Source: Lentisphaerota bacterium
Lineage (GTDB): Bacteria; Verrucomicrobiota; Lentisphaeria; Victivallales; UBA1829
DNA length: 64,000 nt
Assembly (NCBI GenBank): GCA_015061915.1
Contig: SUVR01000005.1
Location: 1-64,000 of the forward strand
Reading direction: 5' to 3'
Below are positions 7,666 to 21,500 of this stretch, piece after piece. The notes under the pieces were generated by a model. That model did no database searches and was not told the origin of the DNA. It saw only the letters and a list, made by a program, of their open reading frames with translations. The first letter of the stretch is position 1. Every line of letters begins with the position of its first letter. The position numbers were made by a program, and so were the translations under genes.

Positions 7666-9057
7666 ATGTTTAACAAAATCCTGATCGCCAACCGTGGCGA
7701 AATTGCGTTGCGTGTGGTGCGTGCCTGCAAGGAAATGGGCATCAAAACTGTTGTTGTCTATTCCAAAGCGGATGAAGACAGTCTGGCGGTGCGTTTTGCG
7801 GATGAAGCCGTGTGTATCGGTCCCGCTCCCAGTACCCAGAGTTATCTCCTGATCGAACGGATCATTTCCGTGGCTGAGATCTGCGATGTGGATGCGATCC
7901 ACCCCGGTTACGGATTCCTTTCGGAAAATGCGCACTTTGCCGAAATCTGCAAAAGCTGCAACATCACTTTCATCGGACCCTCTGCGGAACAGATGAAGGC
8001 AATGGGCGATAAAGCGGTCGCGCGTGAGACGATGCGCAATGCCAAAGTTCCCATTACGCCCGGCAGCGACGGGATCATTGAGACCGAAGCGCAGGCACTG
8101 AAAATCGCTCACAAACTGACCTATCCGGTCATCGTCAAGGCTTCTGCCGGCGGTGGCGGACGCGGTATGCGGATCGCCCACAACGACAACAGTCTGATCC
8201 AGGGCTTCCACGCAGCGAAGACGGAGGCGGAACGCGCATTCGGCAACGGTGATGTGTATATTGAAAAGTTTGTGGAAAATCCGAAGCACATCGAAGCACA
8301 GATCCTGGCGGACAATTACGGCAACGTGATCTGTCTCGGCGAGCGCGATTGCTCCATGCAGCGCAGACACCAGAAGCTCATCGAAGAATCCCCGTCCCCC
8401 TCCATCAGCTCGTCCACCCGGAAAAAGCTTATGGAAGCGGCTGTCAAGGCGGCAAAAGCGGTGCATTACACCTCCGCAGGGACCATTGAGTTCCTGCTGG
8501 ACCCCAAGACCAACAATTTCTACTTCATGGAAATGAATACCCGCGTCCAGGTGGAGCATACGGTCTCTGAAATGGTCAGCGGGATCGACATCATCAAGGA
8601 ACAGATCCGGATCGCCGCAGGCGAGCCGCTGAAGATCCAGCAGAAGGATGTGGTGCTGCGCGGACACGCGATCGAGTGCCGGATCAACGCAGAAGACCCC
8701 TTCCGCAACTTTGCGCCCAGTCCGGGGCTGATCAGCTTTTACAGCCCTCCGGGAGGCCTTGGCGTGCGCGTGGATTCCCATGTCTACAACGGCTATCGGA
8801 TCCCGCCCCATTACGACAGTATGATCGGCAAACTGATCGTCCACGGGAATGACCGGAAAGAGGCGATCGCGCGCTGTCAGATGGCGTTGGACCAGTTCCT
8901 GATCCACGGCATCAAGACCAGTATTCCTTTTGAACAGTTCCTGCTGGCAACACGGGAATTTACGGAGGGAAAATACGATACTGGTTTTATCGAACGCATC
9001 ATGAAAGGCGGTGCGTTTGAACAGGCGGCAAAGAAAGACGCCGAGAGTAAAAAATAA
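7666..9057 (+). CDS. accC: Acetyl-CoA carboxylase, biotin carboxylase subunit
   Basis: 463 residues (E. coli AccC has 449). It carboxylates the biotin on AccB with ATP and bicarbonate. The biotin-carboxylase N-domain starts with [21 protein letters not shown]. The ATP-grasp domain has [11 protein letters not shown] (K158 on) and the metal/catalytic string [10 protein letters not shown] (E289-H298), containing the residues equivalent to E. coli E288, N290, R292, Q294, V295 and E296. The C-terminal [14 protein letters not shown] motif is complete. It forms an operon with accB and ends in a strong terminator at 9083-9113. The carboxyltransferase genes accA and accD are not in the window. Confidence 0.98.
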   Translation: MFNKILIANRGEIALRVVRACKEMGIKTVVVYSKADEDSLAVRFADEAVCIGPAPSTQSYLLIERIISVAEICDVDAIHPGYGFLSENAHFAEICKSCNITFIGPSAEQMKAMGDKAVARETMRNAKVPITPGSDGIIETEAQALKIAHKLTYPVIVKASAGGGGRGMRIAHNDNSLIQGFHAAKTEAERAFGNGDVYIEKFVENPKHIEAQILADNYGNVICLGERDCSMQRRHQKLIEESPSPSISSSTRKKLMEAAVKAAKAVHYTSAGTIEFLLDPKTNNFYFMEMNTRVQVEHTVSEMVSGIDIIKEQIRIAAGEPLKIQQKDVVLRGHAIECRINAEDPFRNFAPSPGLISFYSPPGGLGVRVDSHVYNGYRIPPHYDSMIGKLIVHGNDRKEAIARCQMALDQFLIHGIKTSIPFEQFLLATREFTEGKYDTGFIERIMKGGAFEQAAKKDAESKK

Positions 9058-9082
9058 GACAGAATTCAGCTCTGTATTTTTC

Positions 9083-9113
9083 AGCGTTCATGCGATTGCG
9101 TGGACGCTTTTTT
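9083..9113 (+). terminator. Rho-independent terminator of accBC
   Basis: AGCGTTCA (9083-9090) pairs with TGGACGCT (9101-9108), one mismatch, followed by six T residues ending at 9113. It lies 26 bases after the accC stop codon. Confidence 0.85.
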
Positions 9114-9433
9114 GTTATTGTGATTCTGTGTATAATATTTAGCAAAAGTGGTTGAAAACAAGCAGTGTTATGGTTGTTTGAATATGTGTTTTTGGTTCTT
9201 TTTGCTTGTTGTGTTTAATCTCTGCAAAATAAACAGGTTCTGCTGAAAAACTGTGTTTGGATGCTGCGCTTGTTTCGGAATCGATTTTTTTGATCCGGGA
9301 GATTCATTTTTTTTGTATTTTGCAGCTGTTTGATGAAAATTGTTGTTTGATTGTTTATGACAGATTACTCTTTTTGGTACAGATTACGCACAAAAATTTT
9401 TTAATTTTTTTCAGTTTTATGACAATTTCACTA
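9114..9433. other. AT-rich intergenic region before the giant gene
   Basis: About 320 bases very rich in T, with repeated T5-T8 tracts, lie between the accC terminator and the giant-gene promoter. An open frame of 67 codons starts at 9257, but it has no ribosome site and a composition expected from AT-rich DNA, so I do not call it a gene. The tracts could act as UP elements, bent DNA or a binding area for a nucleoid protein. No clear hairpin or second promoter was seen. Confidence 0.5.
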
Positions 9434-9461
9434 TTGACTTTTTCGTTAAAATATATATAAT
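9434..9461 (+). promoter_or_regulatory. Promoter of the giant gene
   Basis: TTGACT (9434-9439), a 16-base spacer and a perfect TATAAT (9456-9461) form the best sigma70-type promoter in the window. Transcription would start near 9468, giving a leader of about 117 bases. The leader contains an imperfect hairpin (about 9521-9556) built on ACT/AGT and CCGG/CCGG pairs. It matches no riboswitch I know. AGGAG at 9572-9576 is 8 bases before ATG. Confidence 0.7.
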
Positions 9462-9584
9462 ATATATTGTAATGGGGTAGAGGTAGACTGTACCCTGATG
9501 ATTGAAGATAAGTAAAACACACTGTCCGGGACGGCTTGGCAGAGTCGGTCCGGAGTCAAAGATAAAACGACAGGAGCGACAATT

Positions 9585-12500
9585 ATGAGTATTTTCAAGC
9601 TGGAAGACAGAATTCTGTTTGAAGCCGGGGCTGCACAGGAAGCAGTGGATGCAGCACAGAATGTACAGGAGATTCAACAGCAGCAGGCGGAGATCGATGC
9701 TGCTGATAATGAGACCAGTGATCTGGTAAACAATGCGGAGCTTGCTCCCTCGGAACAGGGGAGTGCGGAATCGGGCAGCGATGCCGCGGATGTTGAGGCG
9801 GCGCAGCAAGATCTGGTGGAAGGCAGAATGGCACGGGTGATGCCCGGACCTGCGGAAGATCCTGCGGATGCGGCAGATGCCGGTGAAGCGGGCGGTACAG
9901 AGGTATCGGAAGACAATGCGGATGAATCCGGAATGGATGCCAATGAAAGCGGTATCAGTGCTTCTGCGTCTGCCAACGCAACTGATGCTGACGCTTCTGC
10001 AGACTCCGATCTGACCGTTACCGACAGTGTGAATGGTGGTGAAACTCACAGCGTAAGTGCTGATTATGAACAGAATGTGAACGAATTTGCGGTTGTCGGG
10101 GAAGGGCAGGATGGTGAAAGCCTGAGCTTTACCGATGTGTTCCCTGTGGATCAACTGGATACCACGATCAGTACGGATGGCAAGCGCAATGAACTGATTG
10201 TGGTCAGCGGCAGTATCTATGGTGCAGATGAGGCGATCGCTGAACTTGCTGAACGGGCGGATGTGCTTCAGCTGGAAGCCGGTCAGGATCCTATGACGGA
10301 GATCCTTGCCTGGATGGAAAAACAGGGCGACCGGAAATATGACGCCATTCATATCGTCAGCCATGGTGCGTCCGGTTATCTTTCTCTGAACGGCGTGGTG
10401 ATCGATGCGGAATATCTGGCGGAAAATCCGGATGTCTTCGTGGAACTGGGGGCTCATCTTACGGATGACGGCGACATTATGCTTTACGGCTGCAATACTG
10501 CTGAAGGTGCTGCCGGTGAAGCGTTTATCAATCAGTTGGCGGAGCTGACCGGCGCAGATGTGGCGGCTTCCACGGGAACTGTGGGCGGTTACAGCGGCAA
10601 CTGGCAGCTGGATTTTGCCATGGGTGATATTGATGCTGTGCATATCACGATCGATGGTTACAAGAAATCGCTGTCATCAGAACTGAAAGTCAACAGTTGG
10701 ACCGTGCTGAGCAGCGTCCTCAGCGGTATGCAGAGTACGGACTCCACTGTCGCCGAACGGTATTCGGATCTTCAGAAGATCATTCTGGTGGACTATAACA
10801 TTCTCGACGAAACTACCGGTGATATCGTGTATCCTGTCTCCGGCACGGCTGGTGACGGTATTTTTGAATGGAAGGGTGCGCTGAATATTTCCAAGTCCAT
10901 CATCATCGAAGGTGATACTGAAACTGTTTACCAGGATGCGAACGGCAATCAGGTTCCGCTGACGCTGAAATATACTACCGTGACCGATACCAAAGCAAAA
11001 GCCAGCGATCGCTTCTTCAAGATCGACAACACGATCGGGAAAGACGAAAAGATTGACGGTCACAACATCAATGTTCAGATCGGGAACTTGAGATTTGACG
11101 GTTCTGCCGATCTGGGTGCTTCTGTGTTCGGCAAGGGTGGTGCGATCTATGTTCAGAACGCCAACCTGCGGCTGTTCGGGGATGTGAGTTTCCGGGACAT
11201 CCGTACGCAGCAGACCAAGTCGTTGAATCCCTACGATCCGGAAAAAACGAGTCCCGGCGGTGCATTGATCGCCTTTGCCGGTTACAATCTGACGATCGAG
11301 GCGAATCTGGATGTGATTTCCTATGTGGGCTTCAACCAGAGCGGTCAGACCGGTGTGGTGCTGAACTTTATCGGGGATCACCTGGTTTGGAACAGCAAAG
11401 ACGGCAATATGTACAACATGGATCTGCGTGGAATTGCGTTATCGAACGGGTTTACCGCACACGGCGTACTGGCAAACGTGGTCCGTGCCCAGTCTGTTTC
11501 TGTCAGCAACTACACCTTTGAACATTTTGCGTCCAACAACTGGGCTGCTTCCCTGTTCACTGTGTATTCCACGCCCGAAATCGACTTCAACAATGTGGCG
11601 TTCAATGACATTTACTACTATACGGGCGGCGATGGTCAGGCTCCCTTCCTGCATCTGGACAGCAGCCATGTGATCGTGGAATTTGACTATGCGTCTCTCC
11701 AGTACGGGATCAATGAATACCGTCCTGACTCCTACACACGGGATATGCGTTACATCCTGATCCGGGACAATACGATCGACTTTGATGTGACTGCCGGAGA
11801 ACTGGAAAGTATGCTGGCTGACGGCTGGCGCTATGCTCAGAAAACGGATATTGCCCGCATCAATTACAGCGGTGCCAATACCAATACGGCGGAGCAGGCG
11901 GGTTACGACATCATGGTGAACTCCCAGAACGAAGTGATCTTCTACGATACCGCAAACAAGCGCTTCTCCTTCGTGCTTTTCAATTCCTACAAAAACGATG
12001 ATGTCCGTGCGCCCGGCGAAGTGATCGACAGCCATTTCGGTATTCCGGAATGCGGCAATGTGGACAAAACGGTTGATATGCTCAATCACTTCAGTGCGGA
12101 ATTCCTGCAGACCAATGCGATCATGACCTACGACACGAAGGCGACGCTGAACAATATCACCATCGAAAATGTCTACGGCAAATATGTGAATCATGTCTGG
12201 AACCGTCCGAACTTCGGTGCGATCGCCTTTTATGGTGCAGGGTATGCCACGGACCTGGAGAACAATCCGTTCTCGGAAAACGTGGACAACACCAGCCTGA
12301 CCATCAACAACCTTTATGTGGAAGAGACCGGTGCGCTGCGTGAATTTCAGGAAGTGGTTACCAAGGCGAACAACGCCGTTGCCAAGAACTACACCCCGCC
12401 CGCCAACAGCGTGGATCTCTACATGAAGAAGAACGAAGGCTATGTGCTGTGGGACGGTACAACCCGCGATGTGGCACTTTATGCGCTGAAGTTCACCACC

Positions 12501-15500
12501 ATCGCCAAGGCGAACAACGTGGCGGGTGCATACGATCCCGCTGCAAACGAATACTTTATGAAAGATGCCGCCGGCAACTATGTGAAGTGGGACGGTTCCA
12601 CCGGCAAGGATATTTACTACCAGCCCATCAGCACGGCAGATGGCAACCGTTTTGTGGATAAAGCCGGAGCGCTGTACTTCGATGGCTCCAGTCTGACCGT
12701 GAATAACTCCGCATTTGTCGGTACGGTTTCCAATGCCGGCGGTGCTGTACTGATCAATTCCGGTGAAGCTACTTTCAATAATACGGTGTTCAGCGGTCTC
12801 TACTATCGCGCGGACGGCACATTCGGGCTGAATGACGGTACCAACCATCTGGTCCACCGGATGATTTCTTACTCCGGCAACACAGGTCCCTCCACCGGCA
12901 ATACCGCTCGCGGCGGTGCGATCATCATGCTCGGCAGCGGAAAAGCGGGCGGCGACCTGACGCTGACCAACACCCGTTTTGAAGGGATCGCTTCCTGGGA
13001 CCAGGGCGGCGGGATCTATTACGCCAACAATGACGGCGACATCACGATGACCAACATAGTGGTCGACAATGTGGTCAGCGGTGTCCGCGGCAATGCAGAT
13101 AACGATGATGGCGGTTTCCTCTTTGCCAACGCCAAAAATATCTATGTCAATGTGGATACGGATGTGGCAGCGGCGGGGAACGGACACGCTGTTTCCGAGA
13201 CCCACAGTGTCAACACCTTCACGAACATTGACGGTCGCGGTTCCGGCGGTGTGTTTTACGTGTATGTGAGCGATGAAATGCAGTTCAACGGGGATGTGCG
13301 CTTTGAAAACATCACCTTCCAGCAGAACAACGGTCGCGGATCCGGCGGTGTGATCTATTTCCGGGCGAATTCTGCTCAGGCAGCCAGTGTTTATGGCGGA
13401 AATCTGACTTTCAACGGCAATGCCACCTTCATCAATATTGAAATGGACCGCGAATCCTACCAAACCAACTTTGATGGCAACTGGGTCACCACCTGGAACG
13501 GCGGCGGTCTGATCAAGTTCATGGGGCAGGACCTTTCTTTCCTCGGCAGTTCGTTCACGGTGGACGGCGTGGGGATTTACAGCAGCAGCACCATCTATGG
13601 CGGTCTGTTCCAGTTCCTGGGGAACGACCTGACCATTCGCAGTGACATCTCCATCAACGATGTCCGTATGTCCTCCTCCAAGACCAATGCCCAGAAGGGA
13701 ACGGTTGCCGGTGATTACGGGCTGATCTTCTTCCAGGGCAGAAATCTCTACCTGGAAGATACGGGCGCGGCTGCGGTCTGGACCGTGACGGATCCCGCCA
13801 CGGGCAAGGGCTACTACGCCGGTGCTTCCGTCACAAATATGCATTCCAATGGTATGATCTGGTTCGGCGGTTATGAAATGACCCTGAAGAACATTTATAT
13901 CGACAACCAGCAGACCGAGTTCAAGGAAGACGGCGTTACCAAGAATCCGTACTACAATGCCACCCACGACGGCAAGGGTTATATCGGCACTTTCAACATG
14001 ATCTATGTGGCGCAGGGACATGAAGCCACGGAAATCAACGGTGCGGTGCTGAACATCCAGAACATGGGGATCGCCAACGTCTGGACCAGTTCTCCCAACA
14101 ACACTTCTGCGGACGGCGCCCTTATCAAGGGTACGGCGGTCATGGCGACCATCGACAATCTGGAAGTCCGCAATGTCAAAGACAGCTTCAAGGCCACTGA
14201 TACCGGAAAACGCGATGCCGGTATGCTTTCCTTCACAACGGCGAGTCAGGTAACGATCACCAACTCCCTCTTTGACCGCATTGTGACCAGTGACTATATG
14301 GACTATGGCACCAATGCCAACAATGCCACCCGCGGCGGTATCATTGCGAACAACCGGTCCACCGTGACGATCAAAGACACGGTGTTCAGCAACAACGCCA
14401 TCTCCAACCCCTACGGCATGATCAATACCTACCTGGGGATCACGTCGATTTACGGTACGGCGCAGGCGGACGGCACAGCCTCCACCCGTTTTGAGAACAA
14501 CACGAACCAGAGCAAGTACCTGCTGGGGGCACTGGTCGCCGGAGTCGGTTCCACGGTGACGATCCATGGTGAAAATATTTACAATGCGGACGGCACGGTC
14601 AAGTACTACGGGATCAGCATGACCGGCAATACCGCCAACGTGACCAACGACGGTAACGGCTACGGTTTCATCTATGGCGGTACCACCACCAGCTGGTTCA
14701 ACAACGACGGCAACGAAGCGGCATCCCGTCCCTCTGTGACGATCGATGGCCTCTACTTTAACAATAATACCTTTGTGCGGACCACGGGCAAGGGCAACAT
14801 TTACGGCGGTGCCATCAACTTCTGCGGCGGCAGCGACAATGCGCAGGATGCCGAAAACCCGCTGACGATCCGGAACAGCCATTTTGAAAATGCGTCCGCC
14901 ACCACCGGCGGTGTGATCATGATCGGTACCGGCTCCACGGTGAATATCGACAGCAGCATCTTTGTCAACAACAGATCGTTCGGGGGTGCGGGCGGTGTGA
15001 TCCGTTTCAACACCAGCGTTCACCATTACCTTAATATCAATAACTCTGTGTTCCGCAACAACAGTGCCTCCACCACCGGCGGTGTGTACTGGGGCGGCGG
15101 TTTCGCCGAACTCTACGGCTTCAAAGTCACCAACAGCGTCTTTGAAAACAACCATGCGGATGGGGGAGTCGGCGGTGCGTTTACGTTTATGGTGGATGAA
15201 AAAGACCCGTATCCCGGTCACAACCGTACGCCGATGATCTTTGAAAACAACGTGTTCCGCAACAACTGGGCGAGCAGCCACGGCGGTGCCCTCTATCTGG
15301 GTACCCAGAGCTGGAACACCGGCAGCCAATATTCCTACAACCAGTACGTGGAACTGACTGCCAACCTGTTTGAAGGAAACTGGGGCGGTTACACCAGTGT
15401 GGACGGTCTGAACTTTACGGCATCCGGCGATGCCAACACCCGCGGCGGTGCGGTTTCCTATCTCGGTAACACCATCTATCTGACGGATAACATCTGGCGG

Positions 15501-18500
15501 AACAACCGTACCACCGGCAGCGGTGGTGCGCTGTACTACTGGGGTCGCGGCGGCGGTGGTGACCTCGACACTTCCACCACGGGTAACAGTTCGCTTGCGA
15601 CTCATGTGGTGATCGGGCGTCAGATCCATATCAACGGTGATTATTATGAAGGCAACTATGCTGTGACAAATGGCGGTGCCCTCTTCATCAGCTGGAGCAG
15701 CGGTACCACCCATATCCTGAATGTGAACAACAGCACATTCTACAACAACAGTACTGCCGGCAAGGGTGGTGCGATCTATGCAAACAACCGGGATGTCACC
15801 TACTATATCACGCTCTATAACAGCACATTCCATAAGAACCAGGCGACCCACGGCGGTGTGCTGTTCTTCAACTCTACTGCTAACAGCGTAGGGTCTCTTG
15901 TGGCGTTGAGCAGCACCTTCGATGGCAACATTACCACGAATGCGGCATCCGGTACACTGGACACCCAGCAGACCCGTATCCTCCACCTCGCCAGCAACAT
16001 TTTCACGAACAACGAAGCGTCATACGAACTTTATATGACAGCCAAGCAGAGCGGCGGCACCACGGCAACCACATACAACTATGTGGATACCGCCGGCAAT
16101 GTCAAGACCACCGGTCACGTTCATCTGCGGACGGAAGTGGGGATCCGTGCGCTGTTGGGGAATATCTCCGACCGTGCCATCAGCACCACTGCGGAAGATA
16201 CATTCTTCAACGGCAACCGCACGATCTACGATGCCAATAACTATATCTACAGCGATATGGTGCTGAACAACGTGCAGCTCTCCTCCTCTGTCATCTACGG
16301 TGCATCCGGTCCGGAACTGAAGGACAACGGCGGCAAGGTGCCGACCATTGCGGTGGCATCCAACCTGATGAGCTATGCAAAAGCCGGACTTCAGGCGGAT
16401 GGTCTCATGCGCTATGCACTCAGCAACGACTACGAAGGCGGCGCCCGCTACCTCTGGTTCCAGACCAGTAAGGACGGCGGCTTCACCTGGACCGAATGGC
16501 AGCGTCTGGCGGGGGCTTACTTTGCCTCCCAGTACAACTATTACGGCACGGATCCCCATCTTCAGGTCGGTCAGTCTTACCACGTAGGCAACAACGGTAC
16601 AAGCAACTGGAACAACTACGATCTGGATACCAACCTGAACCGTGTCGGATTCAACTTCCGTTACTTCAACAGTACCAAGAACAGCGCCACCATGTCCACT
16701 TCATACGCCGGGTTCTACTACAAGAACAACAGCGAAAACCTCTACATGCTGGATGCTCAGATGTTTGAGCTGATGAATACTTATGTGGACGCACGCGGGT
16801 ACCTGCGCGCGTTGACAGGGGATGCCATCACCACCCCGGGTGCGGTTGAAGTCGATGCTTACGATATCGCCGTCAGCAACCGGGAAGAACTGCTCATGCA
16901 GCAGAAACTGGATGTCTGCATGAATGCCGAAGGTACTATGTACTACGGTATCAAAGACGGACATATCGAAACCTTCTACTCCTCTATGGAACTGTTTGCC
17001 AAGGGCTACACCCATGTGACGGAAGCGGATATTGCACTGCTGAACGGCAGAGCGTACGAACTCAGCTCCAATGTGGATCACGCAGACCGTTATCAGGCAT
17101 TTGTCTATCGGGATATTACTCAATATTACAAGATCGCCGAAATTCAGGATGCCATTGATTATGCGGAAGCCAACGGCATGAATGTGTACGTGGCAGATCA
17201 GATGTATGACCTCAACACCACCGTGACGGTGGATGGCAACGTGAGTATTGCCGGTATCGGCGACCGCTCCGGCTTCAGAGGAACCGCTGCCACCATGTTC
17301 AATGTGACGGGCGATGTGTCCTTCGGTCTGTACAATCTGAACCTCTCCACCACCGGCACGCTGATCAATGCCGTCGGCGGCACCCGCGGCGTGGATATCG
17401 ACCTCTATAATGTGACCGTGGATGGTGCGGCAAGCATCGTTACCGGCACGCAGGTCCGTGACTTCTCGGTGGAAGATTCCATTATCAACAACATCACCGG
17501 CACGGCGTTTGACATTACGCTGACCACCGGCGGCAGAGCCACGCTGGAAGAAAGCTCCTTCGATATGGAAGGCGGCACCCTGCTGAAACTTACCGGCGGC
17601 GAGTTCCTGAATGTGAAAGATATTGTGATCTCCGGCACGGAAGCCGCCAACCTTATGACCATCGACGGCACCGTGAACGTGGATGTGGACGGCGTGACCG
17701 TGGAAGGCGAAACCGCACTGCTGATCAAGGAATTTGACGGCGTGGCGAATGATGTCCACTACCACAAAGACCTGATCATCACCGGCAATGGCATCGTGAT
17801 CAATAACTCCACCACCGTGGATGTGAAGAACCTGAACGTGCAGGATGTCCATGCCGATAACGGCGCCTTCTTCCAGTACAACGGCGAAGGCACTGTGACA
17901 TTCAGCAAGAGCGAAATCAAGGACAGCACCGCGCAAGTCTTCTTTGACTTCGATCAGGCACTGGGCGCTGTGGCGCTGAACAACCTGACCGTGACCGATG
18001 TTTACACCTCCGGCAGAATGGTTGTCTTCGGCGGCGCAACACTGGCGATCGTGGACAGCACCTTCAAGGGCGGAACTCAGTTCCTCCACCTCAAGAACGG
18101 CGCTGTGACCATTACGGACAGCTTCTTCCACAACTTTAAGAGCAGTCAGAACGGCTCTGTGATTTTGGCGGACGGCAAGAATCAGGCGTCCATCACCGTG
18201 GATGGCGGCCTCTTCAAGAACAACAGCGGCGCAGAAGGCGGCGCGATCTATGCGGACCTGAACGGCGGCAAAGTGACCCTGACCGATACCATGTTCCGCG
18301 GCAACAGCGCGACCGGCAACGGCGGCGCCATCAGCATTGTCAATACCACCGTGACCTCCGGCGGCGGTCAGACCAAAGATTATGCCTACATCACCGTTGA
18401 TGTGGATGGCGATGATGCAGCGGTCGGCGGCGACGGCAAGTCCGATTACTTTGTGATCTACAACGATGCAACCGGTGAATTCCGCTACTGGACTTTTGAA

Positions 18501-21500
18501 GAGGGTAAGACGGATGCGAAACTGGGTCTGCCGGAAGGCTTCCGCCGTCTGGATGCAAATGTGACGGAAGATGCCGCCATTTATGCAGACTTCGCCGGAT
18601 TCGCCTCCCTGATCGAATCGGATACCCGTATTGAGGTGACGAATACGCAAGGCGAAGGGACGATCAGCGGTTACGGCACACTCGAAAAAGGATCGCTCAA
18701 TCAGGATAAGACCGACGAATACGAAACGGATACTTATAATGCCACCGGTAAACTGCTCGTCTTCACTGCTCTTAATGAAAATCTGGGCGGTCCGCTGACT
18801 TATGCGTTCCAGATTGTGGATTTGAGCCTGTATTTTATCGACGGCATGGGTTACCTCTATGAAGTCAGCCCCATTGAACCGGGCGACTATGCGGCTGCTA
18901 TGGATCTGGCAAACGTGAAGATCACGCCGGGTGAAATGCTGACCGATTCCAAGCAGATCAATGTGAAAGAATCGATCCTGATCCCCGGCACCGGCGGCGG
19001 TGTTGCCTATCGCACGGAAGTGACCATGTACGAAGTGGACTTCAAGCGGAACAGCGGAACGCTGGGCGGTGCATTGTATCTCTTCTCGCAGGAAGCAAAC
19101 AAACTGAATGTGAAGATCGAAGTTTCCTACTTCGGAATGAACGAAGCGGAAAGCGGCGGCGCACTCTATGCGGAAAATCTCTACACGCTGGAAATGAACC
19201 AGGTCGTCTGGGAAAGCAACGAAGCAGCCAAGTTCGATAACGACGGCTTCCGGAACGATACCTCCAAGGGCGGTGCCGTGTTTGTGAAGAACACCAACAC
19301 CCTGATCACGAATAATACCTTCTTCTACAACGCAGCGCTGAAGGGTGCTGCGATCTATGGCGATGCCAGCGAAATCTATGTGACCAGCACCACCATGATG
19401 ATGAACCAGTCGCACGAATCCGGCGGTATGATCCATGTGATTAACGGCAGCGGACTTTATCTGGTGAATGACCTGTTCGTTCAGAACGGCAACGGCGATT
19501 ACTTCATGCGCGGCGATGACGTGGCGGGTAATTTCAAGACCATGTTCAATGTGGTGGACCGGAAGTTTGAACAGCAGGGCAATATGGTGTTGACGGAGGT
19601 CTATGAAAACTTCTTCGGCGAAAAATTTGTGGTTGCGAAGGATGATTACTATTCCGGCGAATCCACCCGTGAATACAGCAGCACGGTCAATACGTCTCTC
19701 AAGGTGACGGGACACGGTCTCAGCTCTATCGCCGGCTCCAATCAGACCGGCGGTATCCTGATCAACAGCACCGCACTGGGGATTGTGAAACTGGATAAGA
19801 CCAAAGGCGGTTCCCACTACACGCCCGCAGCGATTCTGCGTGAATCCGGAAAAGATCTTGTGACACGGAGCAGCTCGGATGAGTTCATTCTGGCATACGC
19901 ACCGGTGGAAGACGGCGGAAAGCGTGCCCTGGTGATCGCTCTCAACCCCGGCAGCTACGGCGCAGATTATGTGTATGTCTCCGATGGCGTGGGACTTTAT
20001 GACAAGATCTCCGATCTGAACAACTTTGACTCCATCAATACCGACGGTCGCGGTTACCGCCGTGAATCGGAAGTCTATACCGTGGATGACCAGAACAAAC
20101 GGGTGGAGATCGCTGACTGGTCCTACACTGCCGGTGCGTATCAGTTCAACGCCGGTGTTGCACACGTTTACCTGCGGGATGCCAATGATAATGCCGTGGA
20201 CTACGGCTTCTTTGCGACTGTGCAGGATGCAATGGACTTCGCTATGCAGATCAGCAATGACAACCCCGGAAAACTGGCGGAAGTCGCTCTGGTGGATGCC
20301 ATGGTCAGTATCGGCGGTCCCACCGACTTCGGCAGCCAGGGACGCATGGGTGATAACACGGAATACTGGAGTTATCTGGCAGTAGGTGCGTTCGGCTACA
20401 ATTTCAATATCTCCATCATTTCCGGCGGTGAACACTCCGGGCTGACCACCCGTTACGCGCACGACTACTACTACAGAAGCGGCGATCTTTACAGCGATGT
20501 TCACGCCAACGCTTCCGCAGATACCCTGATCGTGATCTACGGCGACGGTCACCTGACCATCGACGGCGGCATAACCGCAGAAGACGGCACGGTCACCAAC
20601 GGTCTGAAGCTGATGGGTGGTCATGCCCGCAGCTGGACCAACAGCAACCTTTACGGTACGATCCTGCATCACGGTACCGGCAGTATCAACCTCGCCCAGC
20701 TCCACGACTTCGACCTGACGGTCCGGAACGTGGATATTGTGGGCGGCGTGGGTACTTCCGGCGGCGCATTCTACCTGCGCAGCGTCCAGAACGTCCTCAT
20801 CGAAAACACCAACTTCATCAACATTCACTCCCGCAACTCTGCCGGAGCGATCGTTTACACGGAAGGCGGTACGCTGCACCGTACAGATGTTCAGAACAGC
20901 GACGGCACTTACCAGCTGATCCGGGAAGGCAATGCCTCCTTCATCATCCGGGATTCCCAGTTCATCAATAACACCACAGCCAACCCCGGTTACGGCAGCG
21001 GTGTGACTTACGCCCAATCCCACGGCGGCGCTCTTTATATTGTTGACCGTACCGCTTCCTTTACTGCGAGTTACGGCGGTGCAAGCTACAAACTGGTTTA
21101 TGAAAACAGTACGGTTGATGTTCTGATCGAAAACACCCTGTTCCAGGGTGGCAGAGTCAACGGATACGGCGGTGCTATCTATATCGGCGGTACCACCGGT
21201 ACTCCCGGCTCCGTCACCATCACCGGCTCCACCTTCATCGACAACGAAGCGACTCTCTCCGGCGGTGCCATCTATCAGGGTACCAATGACTGGACGAACA
21301 ACGGCCGCAGTATCACGCCGGTGATCAAGGTCATTGATACGAAATTCATCGGCAACACTGCCGGGATCAAGGGCGGCGGCGCTCTGTTCATGACCGACTT
21401 CCTGAACGTGGACGGCAGCTACTTTGAAGGCAACAAAGCCGCGGACGGCGGCGGTCTCTTCCTCGCCGTTGACCAGGACCAGGATACCACGCCGAAGATG

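Noticed and set aside
7582-8907. 441-codon frame opposite accC
   Set aside because: Antisense shadow of a well-conserved biotin carboxylase gene; no domain recognised.
9257-9460. 67-codon open frame in the AT-rich region
   Set aside because: No ribosome site, composition of random AT-rich DNA, and it runs into the promoter of the giant gene.
9521-9556. Leader hairpin as a c-di-GMP or other known riboswitch
   Set aside because: The conserved core sequences of the known classes I could recall are absent; only an imperfect hairpin is visible.
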